This document shows, in pieces, positions 6,742 through 13,853 of a stretch of DNA of 13,853 nucleotides. Position 1 is the first letter of the stretch. The number at the start of each line of letters is the position of its first letter. Origin of the DNA: Oscillospiraceae bacterium (lineage in GTDB: Bacteria > Bacillota_A > Clostridia > Saccharofermentanales > Saccharofermentanaceae); contig CADCPU010000399.1 in NCBI GenBank assembly GCA_902803365.1, positions 1-13,853 of the forward strand. Direction: 5' to 3'. Made by a program: the position numbers and the translations under genes. The notes under the pieces are model-generated. The model had not been told where the DNA came from. It searched no databases and saw only the letters and a program-made list of their open reading frames with translations.

Positions 6742-7626
6742 TTAACCTCTCCCCGTATATAGTTCCAGCTTGGCGATCAGATCTTCCAGTATGTATCTGG
6801 AATCAACATCCTTATAGATCCTGATCTTTCTGTTTTGAGGACACTCTCTTGATGTTGTATCTTCTTCGATAAAAGGCGCAGGTGCGATCTCATATCTTCC
6901 GCAGTCGGGATTGAGCGCGAGCGCTATCGCAGGCGAATCACCCAAGGACCAGCTCTCGCCCTTGGTCCAGCCTGCCCCCTCGGACATGTTATATTCCATG
7001 AGATTGTTATATAGATGCTCACCTATCTTTCCGCACGGAGCGATCCTTCTCTTGATCTCCGCTATGCCGATCGTTATCGTCGAATAGACATATGACGGCA
7101 CGAGCCACAGATCAGCCTGTTTTTCCAAGACGAGATTGGCCGCTTCGATATCATTACCCGCATTAAACTCCCTGAAAGGCGCGGGTCCGTAATTGGTTCC
7201 GTGAGTACCGATCCAGATCACCGTCATACGCTCAGTGATCTTCGGTTCATGCTTTATTGCCATGGCAACGTTCGTTATCGCACCCTGACACAATATAAAG
7301 AGCGGCTTCGCATCCTCACGAAGAGCCTCAGCGATGATCGTCTCAGAAGCCTCAGAGAGTTCTCCGTCATCTTTGAGCGGACCTTTCTGCCCCTTAAATA
7401 CCGGCACATCCATATCCATGAGATCAAGGATCGTGCGGATCTCTTCAAAGCTTCGCTCCATAGAGTTTTCCTGAGCAAAATGCTCCGCAGCTATTCCCTT
7501 TACGATAAGCTTCGGACTTAACAACGCCTGTACGATCGCGAAAGGATCGTCTGCTTCACACGCCGCATCCGTATCAATAATGACCCTAACCTTCTTATAG
7601 TCAGGTATCTCAAACAGATTACTCAT
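6742..7626 (-). CDS. Nucleoside hydrolase (inosine/uridine-preferring family)
   Basis: A 294-residue N-ribohydrolase family protein, which cleaves the glycosidic bond of nucleosides to base and ribose. The calcium-binding N-terminal cluster is DTDAACEADDPFA (D18, D20, D26, D27), the longer-spaced variant found in one branch of the family rather than the classic DTDPGxDD. GAITNVAMAI (115-124) stands for the usual GPLTN loop, and NAGNDIEAANLV (155-166) is the conserved N-x2-ND-x2-AA motif. Asp230 in SLGDSPA is a likely C-terminal Ca ligand. Substrate preference cannot be read. The ATG at 7626 has GGAGGG upstream. First gene of an operon with the lipase-like protein; a link in purpose is not obvious. 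Confidence 0.88.
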   Translation of the reverse strand: MSNLFEIPDYKKVRVIIDTDAACEADDPFAIVQALLSPKLIVKGIAAEHFAQENSMERSFEEIRTILDLMDMDVPVFKGQKGPLKDDGELSEASETIIAEALREDAKPLFILCQGAITNVAMAIKHEPKITERMTVIWIGTHGTNYGPAPFREFNAGNDIEAANLVLEKQADLWLVPSYVYSTITIGIAEIKRRIAPCGKIGEHLYNNLMEYNMSEGAGWTKGESWSLGDSPAIALALNPDCGRYEIAPAPFIEEDTTSRECPQNRKIRIYKDVDSRYILEDLIAKLELYTGRG

Positions 7627-7655
7627 ATATTCCCTCCAACAGCTCCTATATGGAT

Positions 7656-7661
7656 ATTATA
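7656..7661 (-). promoter_or_regulatory. Candidate -10 box for the nucleoside hydrolase operon
   Basis: TATAAT on the minus strand, a perfect -10, about 30 nt upstream of the ATG at 7626. No good -35 is seen at normal spacing, so an activator may be needed. Confidence 0.4.
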
Positions 7662-7714
7662 GCGCTTATTTAACAAATTACAGATTTTTAACATAAATAT
7701 TTCTTGATATGCAC

Positions 7715-7720
7715 TATAAT
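7715..7720 (+). promoter_or_regulatory. Candidate -10 box; possible leaderless transcript
   Basis: A perfect TATAAT ends 6 bases before the ATG at 7727, so initiation would fall at or next to that start codon. No -35 of quality is seen. Neither possible start of the downstream gene (7709 or 7727) has a Shine-Dalgarno site. Confidence 0.4.
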
Positions 7721-7726
7721 ATTTAT

Positions 7727-9562
7727 ATGAGACTTTGTGTTTTTATTGGTGATATGTATAGGGATTTCGGTCTGTCCATACTGAGACAGCTCGATCGATA
7801 TGCCCTTGAGCAGGGGTATCACATTGACGTGTTCGGAACTTGTTCAGTCCCTTCCACCAATCCTCTCCACGTAATCGGATTCAAGAGTATCCTGTCGCTT
7901 CCTGACATTAATACATACGACGGTATCCTTGTCTGCTATGACACATTAGTCCACGAAGGCATCGCCAAGGATCTCATCAATGACATCATCCAGGAAAAAG
8001 ATGCTCCGCCGCTGATCTGTATCAGATCCGGTCTTCCGGGCATTCGCTGCGTCCTCCCTGATAACAGGCAGATGATGCACGATATCGCGGCGCATGTTAT
8101 CTCCAAATGCCATTCCGACAACATCGGATTCGTAACAGGCCACCTTGATATGCCCGATTCATACGAACGTTGGGACGGCTTCAAGGATGCCATGAAGGAG
8201 GCCGGATACGAAGCTTCCGATTCATTGACCTTCCACGGCAACTATTGGATCACTCAGGCAGTCGAGACTGCCGATTTCTTCATAAAGCCCGACGGTACGC
8301 TTCCTGAAGCGATCATCTGCTCCAACGATTACGAAGCGATCGCGCTCAGTAACGAGCTGATCAAGCGCGGCTATTCCATACCGGGTGACACCTTGATCAG
8401 CGGTATCGACAATACATTTGAGGGCGAGCATCACATACCGTCCCTGACCACCATCGAGATCGCCAAATCAGACTTTGTCGATGCAGCCATCAACGCCCTC
8501 AAGGATATCCGTGCGGGCAAGGATGTCGGTCTTAACATCACTGTCCCTGCCAGGATAATCCTTCGCGAGAGCACCGGTGATGCAACCGAGCAAAGAGATG
8601 TATATGAAACACTCTGTAAGCTCAATGCCAATTCGTCTTCCTCTATGGACGATATGAGAGAGTATGTAGTCTTGAATGCTCTTTTCGAGGGCGCCCTCAC
8701 GATGGACGCCGTATTGCTCGTAGCACTCGAACAATTCAAGGCAATACCGAGTATCAGATCATGCTTCTTCTGCAGATACCGCGAGAACGATCACGAGCTC
8801 GTCGGCTACTTTAAGGAAAAGGGTGAATGCGTCGTTGGAAGCATCGGCTTCCCAAATAACAAGATCTTGCCGGACAGGATCGAAAGCGACGGAGCGGGAA
8901 TGCACATCGGCTTTGCACTGTCATATAAAAACGAAGTTTACGGCTATGCGATCCTCGTAGTCGACACGTCTGATTATCTGTTCATCAATTTCAGGACCGA
9001 ATATCTCCTGACAATGCTCGGACAGTGCATCAACAAGCTCGAACTCTACGAGAAGCTGTTCGGAATAACCGACTTTATCAGTCTATACAGCAAGGACCCT
9101 CTGACAGGTCTTCTCAACAGAAGAGGATTCGAAAAAAATATCTCAGAGCAGTTCGACAAGGACGGAAAGCCGCTCCACGAGCTTATCATCGCGTCCCTTG
9201 ATATGGACGAACTGAAGCACATCAACGACACCTACGGTCATCTCGCGGGCGACGAAGCCATTAAGGATCTTGCCGCTTGCATATCTGCTGCATTGAACAT
9301 TAACGAATTCGCAGCAAGGATGGGCGGCGACGAGTTCACCGTCATTCTCGACAATACCGACCACAAGAGGATCGGTCAGTTCATCCGTGCCGTCAGAGAC
9401 AATCTTAAATCAAAGAATCAGTCCGGTGCTAATCCTTTTGAGCTCAGCACCAGTATCGGAACCAGCGAGGTCACTGAGTGGAACGAGCTCATGGACTGCA
9501 TGAACAAAGCAGACAGAGCTATGTACCTGGAAAAGAAGACGAAGAAAAAGAATCGCAAGTGA
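7727..9562 (+). CDS. LacI-type ligand-binding domain fused to a GGDEF diguanylate cyclase
   Basis: From ATG 7727 (611 residues): residues 1-280 are a Peripla_BP_3-like domain as in LacI/GalR regulators (IGFVTGHLDMPDSYERWDGF, AIICSNDYEAIALSNELI, LTTIEIAKSDFVDAAINAL), but the DNA-binding helix-turn-helix is absent and there is no signal peptide or membrane helix. Residues about 300-445 resemble a GAF-type linker domain. Residues 455-607 are a full GGDEF domain: DPLTGLLNRRGF, LDMDELKHINDTYGH (D492, N500, D501), and GGDEF at 533-537. The RxxD product-inhibition site is replaced by NINE (524-527). So it should make cyclic di-GMP from GTP in the cytoplasm in response to a small ligand, perhaps a sugar; the ligand is inferred. 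An in-frame ATG at 7709 is the longer option. Both lack a ribosome site. Confidence 0.9.
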   Translation: MRLCVFIGDMYRDFGLSILRQLDRYALEQGYHIDVFGTCSVPSTNPLHVIGFKSILSLPDINTYDGILVCYDTLVHEGIAKDLINDIIQEKDAPPLICIRSGLPGIRCVLPDNRQMMHDIAAHVISKCHSDNIGFVTGHLDMPDSYERWDGFKDAMKEAGYEASDSLTFHGNYWITQAVETADFFIKPDGTLPEAIICSNDYEAIALSNELIKRGYSIPGDTLISGIDNTFEGEHHIPSLTTIEIAKSDFVDAAINALKDIRAGKDVGLNITVPARIILRESTGDATEQRDVYETLCKLNANSSSSMDDMREYVVLNALFEGALTMDAVLLVALEQFKAIPSIRSCFFCRYRENDHELVGYFKEKGECVVGSIGFPNNKILPDRIESDGAGMHIGFALSYKNEVYGYAILVVDTSDYLFINFRTEYLLTMLGQCINKLELYEKLFGITDFISLYSKDPLTGLLNRRGFEKNISEQFDKDGKPLHELIIASLDMDELKHINDTYGHLAGDEAIKDLAACISAALNINEFAARMGGDEFTVILDNTDHKRIGQFIRAVRDNLKSKNQSGANPFELSTSIGTSEVTEWNELMDCMNKADRAMYLEKKTKKKNRK

Positions 9563-9586
9563 TCAGTGTTCGATCTTCTCGGCAGA

Positions 9587-10141
9587 TCACGATACCTGCC
9601 CCAATCTCATAATGTATTGCCTGATCGTCTCCTTAACATACTCGGGCTTTTCTTTCATACCGCAGTGCACCCAGAGCGCGATGACATTCCATATCGCGCC
9701 CATATTGAGCGCGACCAGATATTCGGAATCAAGTCCGTCAAACAGCTGAATGAACGGATTAGTCTCACTCACCTGCCCTGACTTATGTAATCTCAGATTC
9801 TCATTCATACACTTAAGGACAACATGGAGCATATCATTTCTATCCAGGATCATAAGAAGTTCCTTATTTTTCGATGCAAAATCGAAAATGGTTGTAAGGA
9901 CATCAACATTACCGCCGTCAACGACACTGAAGTAATCTCGAAACTTACCCCTTATCAGAGACAGAAGAACATCATCTTTCGATTCAAAATTTCTGTAGAA
10001 AGTCTTCTTGGCAAGCTTTGACTCAAGCAGGATCTGTTTTACCGATATCTCATCGTAAGGAGTATCCCGCATCAGCGTGATCAATGCTTCGGTTATTTCC
10101 TTTTGTGATCTGAGAGCAGAGGGATTTCTGGATTTAAACAT
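9587..10141 (-). CDS. TetR-family transcriptional regulator
   Basis: A 184-residue TetR/AcrR-type repressor. The helix-turn-helix spans about residues 13-60, with ISVKQILLESKLAKKTFYRNF showing the usual recognition helix and the KTFYRNFESKDDLL ending. The rest is an all-helical ligand-binding domain of the type often paired with membrane proteins in Firmicutes. The ATG at 10141 has no clear Shine-Dalgarno. It diverges from the HXXEE gene over 120 bp holding a dyad (10228-10243), so it probably controls that gene and itself. Its 3' end converges with the GGDEF gene; the two stops are 25 bp apart. Confidence 0.88.
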   Translation of the reverse strand: MFKSRNPSALRSQKEITEALITLMRDTPYDEISVKQILLESKLAKKTFYRNFESKDDVLLSLIRGKFRDYFSVVDGGNVDVLTTIFDFASKNKELLMILDRNDMLHVVLKCMNENLRLHKSGQVSETNPFIQLFDGLDSEYLVALNMGAIWNVIALWVHCGMKEKPEYVKETIRQYIMRLGQVS

Positions 10142-10243
10142 ATAAATGACACTTTCTCACAAGTTAGTGTATCTTTGGCGTTTGGCATTTACTTTCGGAA
10201 TGATTCGTAGTTTCATTATACCATAAATGACACCACGGTATCA
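10142..10243. promoter_or_regulatory. Divergent control region with dyad and repeated element
   Basis: TGACACC-AC-GGTATCA (10228-10243) is a 7+2+7 dyad with one mismatch, 7 bases before the HXXEE ribosome site and upstream of a minus-strand TATAAT (10215-10220). The 11-mer ATAAATGACAC occurs exactly at 10142-10152 and 10223-10233, 81 bp apart, so the half-site TGACAC is present next to both genes. A second, wider inverted pair, ACACT (10149-10153) and AGTGT (10166-10170), lies beside the first copy. A TetR-type dimer is the natural candidate to bind here; this is inference. Confidence 0.5.
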
Positions 10244-10261
10244 CTTTCGAAGGAGGCACAT

Positions 10262-10798
10262 ATGAGAGAATACCTGTTGCTCTTACCCATAATCTTTATC
10301 TTCCACGATATGGAAGAAGTGTGCGGATTCATATGGTTCTTCAAAAGAAATCCGTATCTTTTCGAGCGCTTTCCCAAAGTCATGAAAGCTTATCGCGGAC
10401 AAACAAACGAAGGGTTGGCAGTCGGAGTATATGAATCGTTTATCCCATTCTTCGGAGTAAGCCTTCTGGCTTATTACTTTCCAAATGATATCCTCTACGG
10501 CCTGTGGTTCGGGTTCTTCCTGGCGCTGACCGGGCACTTCATCATTCATATCGGGCATACGATCTACATAAGAAAGTATATCCCGTGCTTCATAACAAGC
10601 GTTATCTGCTTGCCTGTCAGCGTTATTATCCTGATCCAAAGCGCGAGGACTATGTCATTCACCACACCGGTGATCCTGGCTGTCCCTGCTGCGATCATTC
10701 TGATGATGATCAATCTGAAGTTGTGTCACAAACTCGGATATTACGTGAGCCAAAAGATAAAAGCTGACGAGTCTCAGTCAAGACCGCTGCCGGAGTGA
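10262..10798 (+). CDS. HXXEE-domain membrane protein
   Basis: A 178-residue integral membrane protein with the family's defining motif, HDMEE (H15, E18, E19), in the first helix, and a second conserved His cluster, GHFIIHIGHTIYIRKYIP (H92, H96, H99). Helices are visible at about 5-25, 62-76, 80-104, 109-127 and 136-155. Function is unknown for the family; the His/Glu pattern inside the membrane suggests metal binding or an enzymatic role, which is inference. AAGGAGG five bases before the ATG fixes the start. It is transcribed away from the TetR regulator. Its stop is 2 bases from that of the convergent XRE gene. Confidence 0.85.
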   Translation: MREYLLLLPIIFIFHDMEEVCGFIWFFKRNPYLFERFPKVMKAYRGQTNEGLAVGVYESFIPFFGVSLLAYYFPNDILYGLWFGFFLALTGHFIIHIGHTIYIRKYIPCFITSVICLPVSVIILIQSARTMSFTTPVILAVPAAIILMMINLKLCHKLGYYVSQKIKADESQSRPLPE

Positions 10799-10800
10799 CC

Positions 10801-11475
10801 TCATCGATAAACGATATTATAAAGGTTACAACCGTACTGAAGGATATCGGAATAGCGCTCTTTCTCTTCTGCCGCAAGAGCTCTTGAGTCGATGAAAACA
10901 TCATCAACATCTCCGTCATAGGCACTCCAGCATAATGTAGCGATGCCGTTGTCTGTTTTAATGCAGCAATCTACATCCTTTACCCGGATGTCTGATGCAA
11001 GGCCAAAGAAAGACGGCATCTCGGGCTTTGACAAAAGGAAGTATGTATCTTCGTCATAGACTATCCTGTAGGAACTTATCCCGGGAGCGACCTCGATCTC
11101 TTCGTACGAATACTTCGAGAGGCCCTCGTTAAACTTGTTCTCAGCCTTTGATGTGCCGTATTTCCATATTCCGAACCTTACGAAAGTCAATACAACAACA
11201 GCAGTTACGGTTACGAGAGCAGCAGTCTTCAGCCACTTGCCCCACTTGATATCCTTGTTCAGCTTTTCCGTAACTTCGATATCATCCTTAAGCATGGAAT
11301 CCAGAGTGATATTAAATCTGTTGCTGATCTCGATCAGGGTCAGAAGATCCGGATAACTCTTCTCATTCTCCCAGTTGGATACCGTCTGTCTCGTCACATG
11401 GAAGAACTCCGCAAAGTCACTCTGCGTAAGGTTATTATCGTTTCTGATCTTCTGTATCGTCTGTCCCAGTTTCAT
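10801..11475 (-). CDS. XRE-family regulator with a membrane anchor
   Basis: A 224-residue protein. Residues 3-62 are a helix-turn-helix of the XRE/HTH_3 type (LTQSDFAEFFHVTRQTVSNW, then YPDLLTLIEISNRFNITLD). Residues 83-104 are one membrane helix (LKTAALVTVTAVVVLTFVRF), and residues 105-224 are an external domain rich in acidic and aromatic residues, not recognised. The arrangement, cytoplasmic DNA-binding head and outer sensor, is common in Clostridia beside ABC exporters. ATG at 11475 has AAGGA 7 nt upstream. It lies 39 bp downstream of the ABC permease stop, so it may share its transcript and sense membrane or envelope stress handled by that transporter; this is inference. Confidence 0.88.
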   Translation of the reverse strand: MKLGQTIQKIRNDNNLTQSDFAEFFHVTRQTVSNWENEKSYPDLLTLIEISNRFNITLDSMLKDDIEVTEKLNKDIKWGKWLKTAALVTVTAVVVLTFVRFGIWKYGTSKAENKFNEGLSKYSYEEIEVAPGISSYRIVYDEDTYFLLSKPEMPSFFGLASDIRVKDVDCCIKTDNGIATLCWSAYDGDVDDVFIDSRALAAEEKERYSDILQYGCNLYNIVYR

Positions 11476-11509
11476 ACTCGATTCCTTCTACTTTAAATGG
11501 TCACGCCTA

Positions 11510-11533
11510 TTCTATCACAACTGTTCTATCACA
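11510..11533 (-). repeat. 10-bp direct repeat with 14-bp period over the permease stop
   Basis: On the minus strand TGTGATAGAA occurs at 11533-11524 and again at 11519-11510, separated by CAGT. The first copy encodes the last residues of the permease; the second spans its stop codon. It may be a small duplication or an operator for the downstream XRE gene. Confidence 0.6.
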
Positions 11534-13853
11534 TTCTCATGAATTATCCTTCGCCCCGGGATCAATACGGCAACTGACGCAATCAGGATGTTCAGCAGCA
11601 TTATCACGATAACAAGAACCATTGGTACCGTTGCCGTAAAATGCAGGAACTGAAGCACATGAGCCATATAGTAATCCATAAAACGCCTGAGGATAAGGTT
11701 ATAGATCAAGAAAACAGACAGATCTGCGAGAAGTCCGTACAACAAGCCGATCCTAAGGACCATAAAGCAAAGGCTTCTGTCGTCCATTCCCACGGCTCGC
11801 ATTACACCATATTCTCTCCTGCGGGACATTATGGAATGATTCATGCTGTTTATGATATGGAAAAGACTTATCGCGAGAAGTATGATCGATATGCCCGAGA
11901 CGAAGGCCTGCTGCCTGCTGAGGTATGCCTTCTGTGTGTCGATTGCCGTCGTAAGGTCTCTGAAAATAGCCTTCGGAGTATCATTGATCGCATTCAGTAT
12001 CGCTTTGGAAGCCTTATCCCCGTCAACGCCTTCTTTATGAGATGCATTGATCAAGCGATAACCGTTGATCCCGAATCCGCTCTCCATCTGCCTGTTGGTA
12101 AGGATCACGCTCTGCATATTGCTCCAGTTATCGCTGTTAAGGAACCCGCTCTCCTGAGTAAGAGCCCTGCTGACTATCGCTTCGATCTTAAAGTCCTTCT
12201 CGATATAATTCTCATCTGCTCCGTCAAACCGCAGCAGTTCATCCGTATAACCATTACGGACAGGAACCCTAAGCGTAACAGTATCTCCCGGGTGCTTTCC
12301 GTATGAATTATAGTTTCCCTGGCCGTCCTTAAGAGCGACAAGAATGATCCCGTCATTCATAGAATCCGTATCGATCCTTCCTTCCAGCACATAGTCACTC
12401 AATTGCTCAAGCTCACCGTTATCATAACCGTACACATCATATTTGATCCCCTTTTTACCTGCGCCCCTGTCGACACAGATACTTCCGAACCTTTCCGAAA
12501 ACAGCTCGCTCTTATTCTGCTCATTAAAGTACTCAACCCATTCGATATCGCTGTTATCAAGCAAAAGTTCTCCCATCGTAAACTTCGTCGCATATACTGA
12601 TGAAAGCTCCGGAGCAGCCTTAAGCTCCTCAACAACAGAAGCCGGGATACTGTCAGAGAGGTCATTTGACTTGAGAGAAACAACATATTCCGAATTAAGC
12701 CCGTCGTCAGATCTCAAAGCCATATCCGCATGTATCTTCAAATTCTCGGTAAGATAGGAAGAGCACATGAACAGGCACCCGCCCAGAGACAACGACAGCA
12801 CTATCCCCAGCGCTTTGATCTTGTTCGAAAACATGAATCTTCTTATAACGACAGAGACCGGGCTTATGTGATGTTCCCTTCTGATCACTGACACATACGA
12901 AGTATCACCGTCCATCAGTTGTCTGACCGTTTGACCGCGCATCTTATATGAGATTATGAACGTAACCAATGCCAGAGTGGCAAACAGGAACACAGCTCCT
13001 ATGATGACCGCTTCCCAAGAAACAAAAAATACCGCATCACGATCCTTCGCCAGATACCTGTAGCACAGCTTAAGAATGGTATTGCCCGCCGCGCATCCGA
13101 GAGGATATCCCGTCAGGAACAACAGCCACAGTTCGATCAGGAGCGTCCCCGCTATACTGCCGTCACTAATTCCGAGCGTCTGCATGATCGCGTATTCTGA
13201 GATCCTTTTGGAGACCGAGACGGAAAAGATACTATTTATTACGAAAACGCTGAAGAAACAGAGAAGTATCGTTATCGCGTAAAAAGACAGATTATATTCG
13301 TTTTGAAGCGAAAGTACGATATAGGTCAGATTGCCGTCCTTATCTGTCAGGCCGAACTTCACGATATCGAGGATCCCCTGAGGCTTCTCACCGCCCAGTA
13401 ATTCCGTCAGTTCAGGATTCTCGGTAACAGCGTCCATGCTGATCTTATTGTTCATAAGGAAGGTATCAAGCTGCTTATAAAGCTTCTTACTCTCATCAAA
13501 CTTCAGATACAGCATCGGCATGCGGCCGCTTCCTTCAAACCCGCCTCCGACGAATATCTCCATATCTTCAGAGTCAGTAGCCCATGTGCTGCTGACGATA
13601 CCCGTTACCAGATAATCCTTTCCGCTTAGGTAGAGACGATCTCCGATATCTCCGTCAAATCCGAGATTACCAAGCGTACAGCGGTCAGCGGCTATCTCAT
13701 CCGCTCCTTCGGGATAAGTACCCTCGATCATCTCGCGCTGAAGCATCTGACGACATGTCTCATCCGTATTGATAAACCTTATGAAATACGGCTCCGTAAG
13801 GACATCCCTTAATTCTGCCCTTCCAACCTTAACGATATTATCTCCATTTTCGA
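11515..13853 (-). CDS. FtsX/MacB-like ABC transporter permease, 5' end missing
   Basis: The frame stays open to the window edge, so the true start lies outside; an internal ATG at 13746 is not the start because coding sequence continues upstream of it. Counting from that codon, residues 1-145 are part of a MacB-type external domain. Helices at about 153-176, 199-221 and 243-267 make the first FtsX core (SEYAIMQTLGISD after the first helix). A further helix at 311-330 is followed by a large external domain (about 335-610). The second FtsX core has helices at 617-633, 661-686 and 704-730, with REYGVMRAVGM at 644-654. This is the mechanotransmission class of permease that works with a separate ATPase, usually for export of peptides or antimicrobials. 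The ATPase gene is not in the window. Confidence 0.9.
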   Translation of the reverse strand, partial: ENGDNIVKVGRAELRDVLTEPYFIRFINTDETCRQMLQREMIEGTYPEGADEIAADRCTLGNLGFDGDIGDRLYLSGKDYLVTGIVSSTWATDSEDMEIFVGGGFEGSGRMPMLYLKFDESKKLYKQLDTFLMNNKISMDAVTENPELTELLGGEKPQGILDIVKFGLTDKDGNLTYIVLSLQNEYNLSFYAITILLCFFSVFVINSIFSVSVSKRISEYAIMQTLGISDGSIAGTLLIELWLLFLTGYPLGCAAGNTILKLCYRYLAKDRDAVFFVSWEAVIIGAVFLFATLALVTFIISYKMRGQTVRQLMDGDTSYVSVIRREHHISPVSVVIRRFMFSNKIKALGIVLSLSLGGCLFMCSSYLTENLKIHADMALRSDDGLNSEYVVSLKSNDLSDSIPASVVEELKAAPELSSVYATKFTMGELLLDNSDIEWVEYFNEQNKSELFSERFGSICVDRGAGKKGIKYDVYGYDNGELEQLSDYVLEGRIDTDSMNDGIILVALKDGQGNYNSYGKHPGDTVTLRVPVRNGYTDELLRFDGADENYIEKDFKIEAIVSRALTQESGFLNSDNWSNMQSVILTNRQMESGFGINGYRLINASHKEGVDGDKASKAILNAINDTPKAIFRDLTTAIDTQKAYLSRQQAFVSGISIILLAISLFHIINSMNHSIMSRRREYGVMRAVGMDDRSLCFMVLRIGLLYGLLADLSVFLIYNLILRRFMDYYMAHVLQFLHFTATVPMVLVIVIMLLNILIASVAVLIPGRRIIHENVIEQL

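Noticed and set aside
9559..9590. GTGATC...GATCAC stem between the GGDEF and TetR stops as a terminator
   Set aside because: Six base pairs with a 20-nt loop and no T-run on either strand.

Overview
The window reads as a piece of chromosome from a low-to-mid GC Gram-positive anaerobe, most likely a Clostridia member. Pointers are the consistent purine-rich Shine-Dalgarno sites (AAGGAG, GGAGG), the secreted protein with a Pro/Thr linker and DUF4214 repeats, the HXXEE membrane protein next to a TetR regulator, and the membrane-anchored XRE regulator beside an ABC permease. This placement is inference; no rRNA or tRNA is present to confirm it.

Left part (1-2960). A probable terminator for a gene left of the window (32-65) is followed by four copies of a 17-bp palindrome spaced exactly 41 bp apart (67-206). 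Next comes a minus-strand block: an unrecognised 168-residue protein (220-726); directly upstream of it, a small frameshifted Cys/His-rich reading frame with RING-finger-like spacing (728-968); an unrecognised four-helix membrane protein with a signal peptide (1017-1979); and a coupled pair of an HD-domain phosphohydrolase (2062-2526) and an FMN-binding PNPOx-like protein (2528-2956).

Middle (2957-7670). A Nudix hydrolase runs the other way from its own promoter (3053-3571). A 706-residue secreted protein with DUF4214 repeats follows on the minus strand (3648-5768). A 143-bp MITE-like element with terminal inverted repeats (5813-5955) sits between it and a two-gene operon for a nucleoside hydrolase and a class 3 lipase-like protein. 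The element supplies the last residues, stop codon and terminator of the lipase gene.

Right part (7709-13853). A cytoplasmic signalling protein joins a LacI-type ligand-binding domain to an intact GGDEF domain (diguanylate cyclase). A TetR regulator and an HXXEE membrane protein diverge from a shared region that holds a dyad and an 11-bp direct repeat. A membrane-anchored XRE regulator lies downstream of a large FtsX/MacB-like ABC permease, which is cut off by the window edge. Most genes are ordinary accessory and housekeeping functions. The unexplained items are the phased palindrome array, the frameshifted Cys-rich frame, and the MITE-like element fused to the lipase 3' end.
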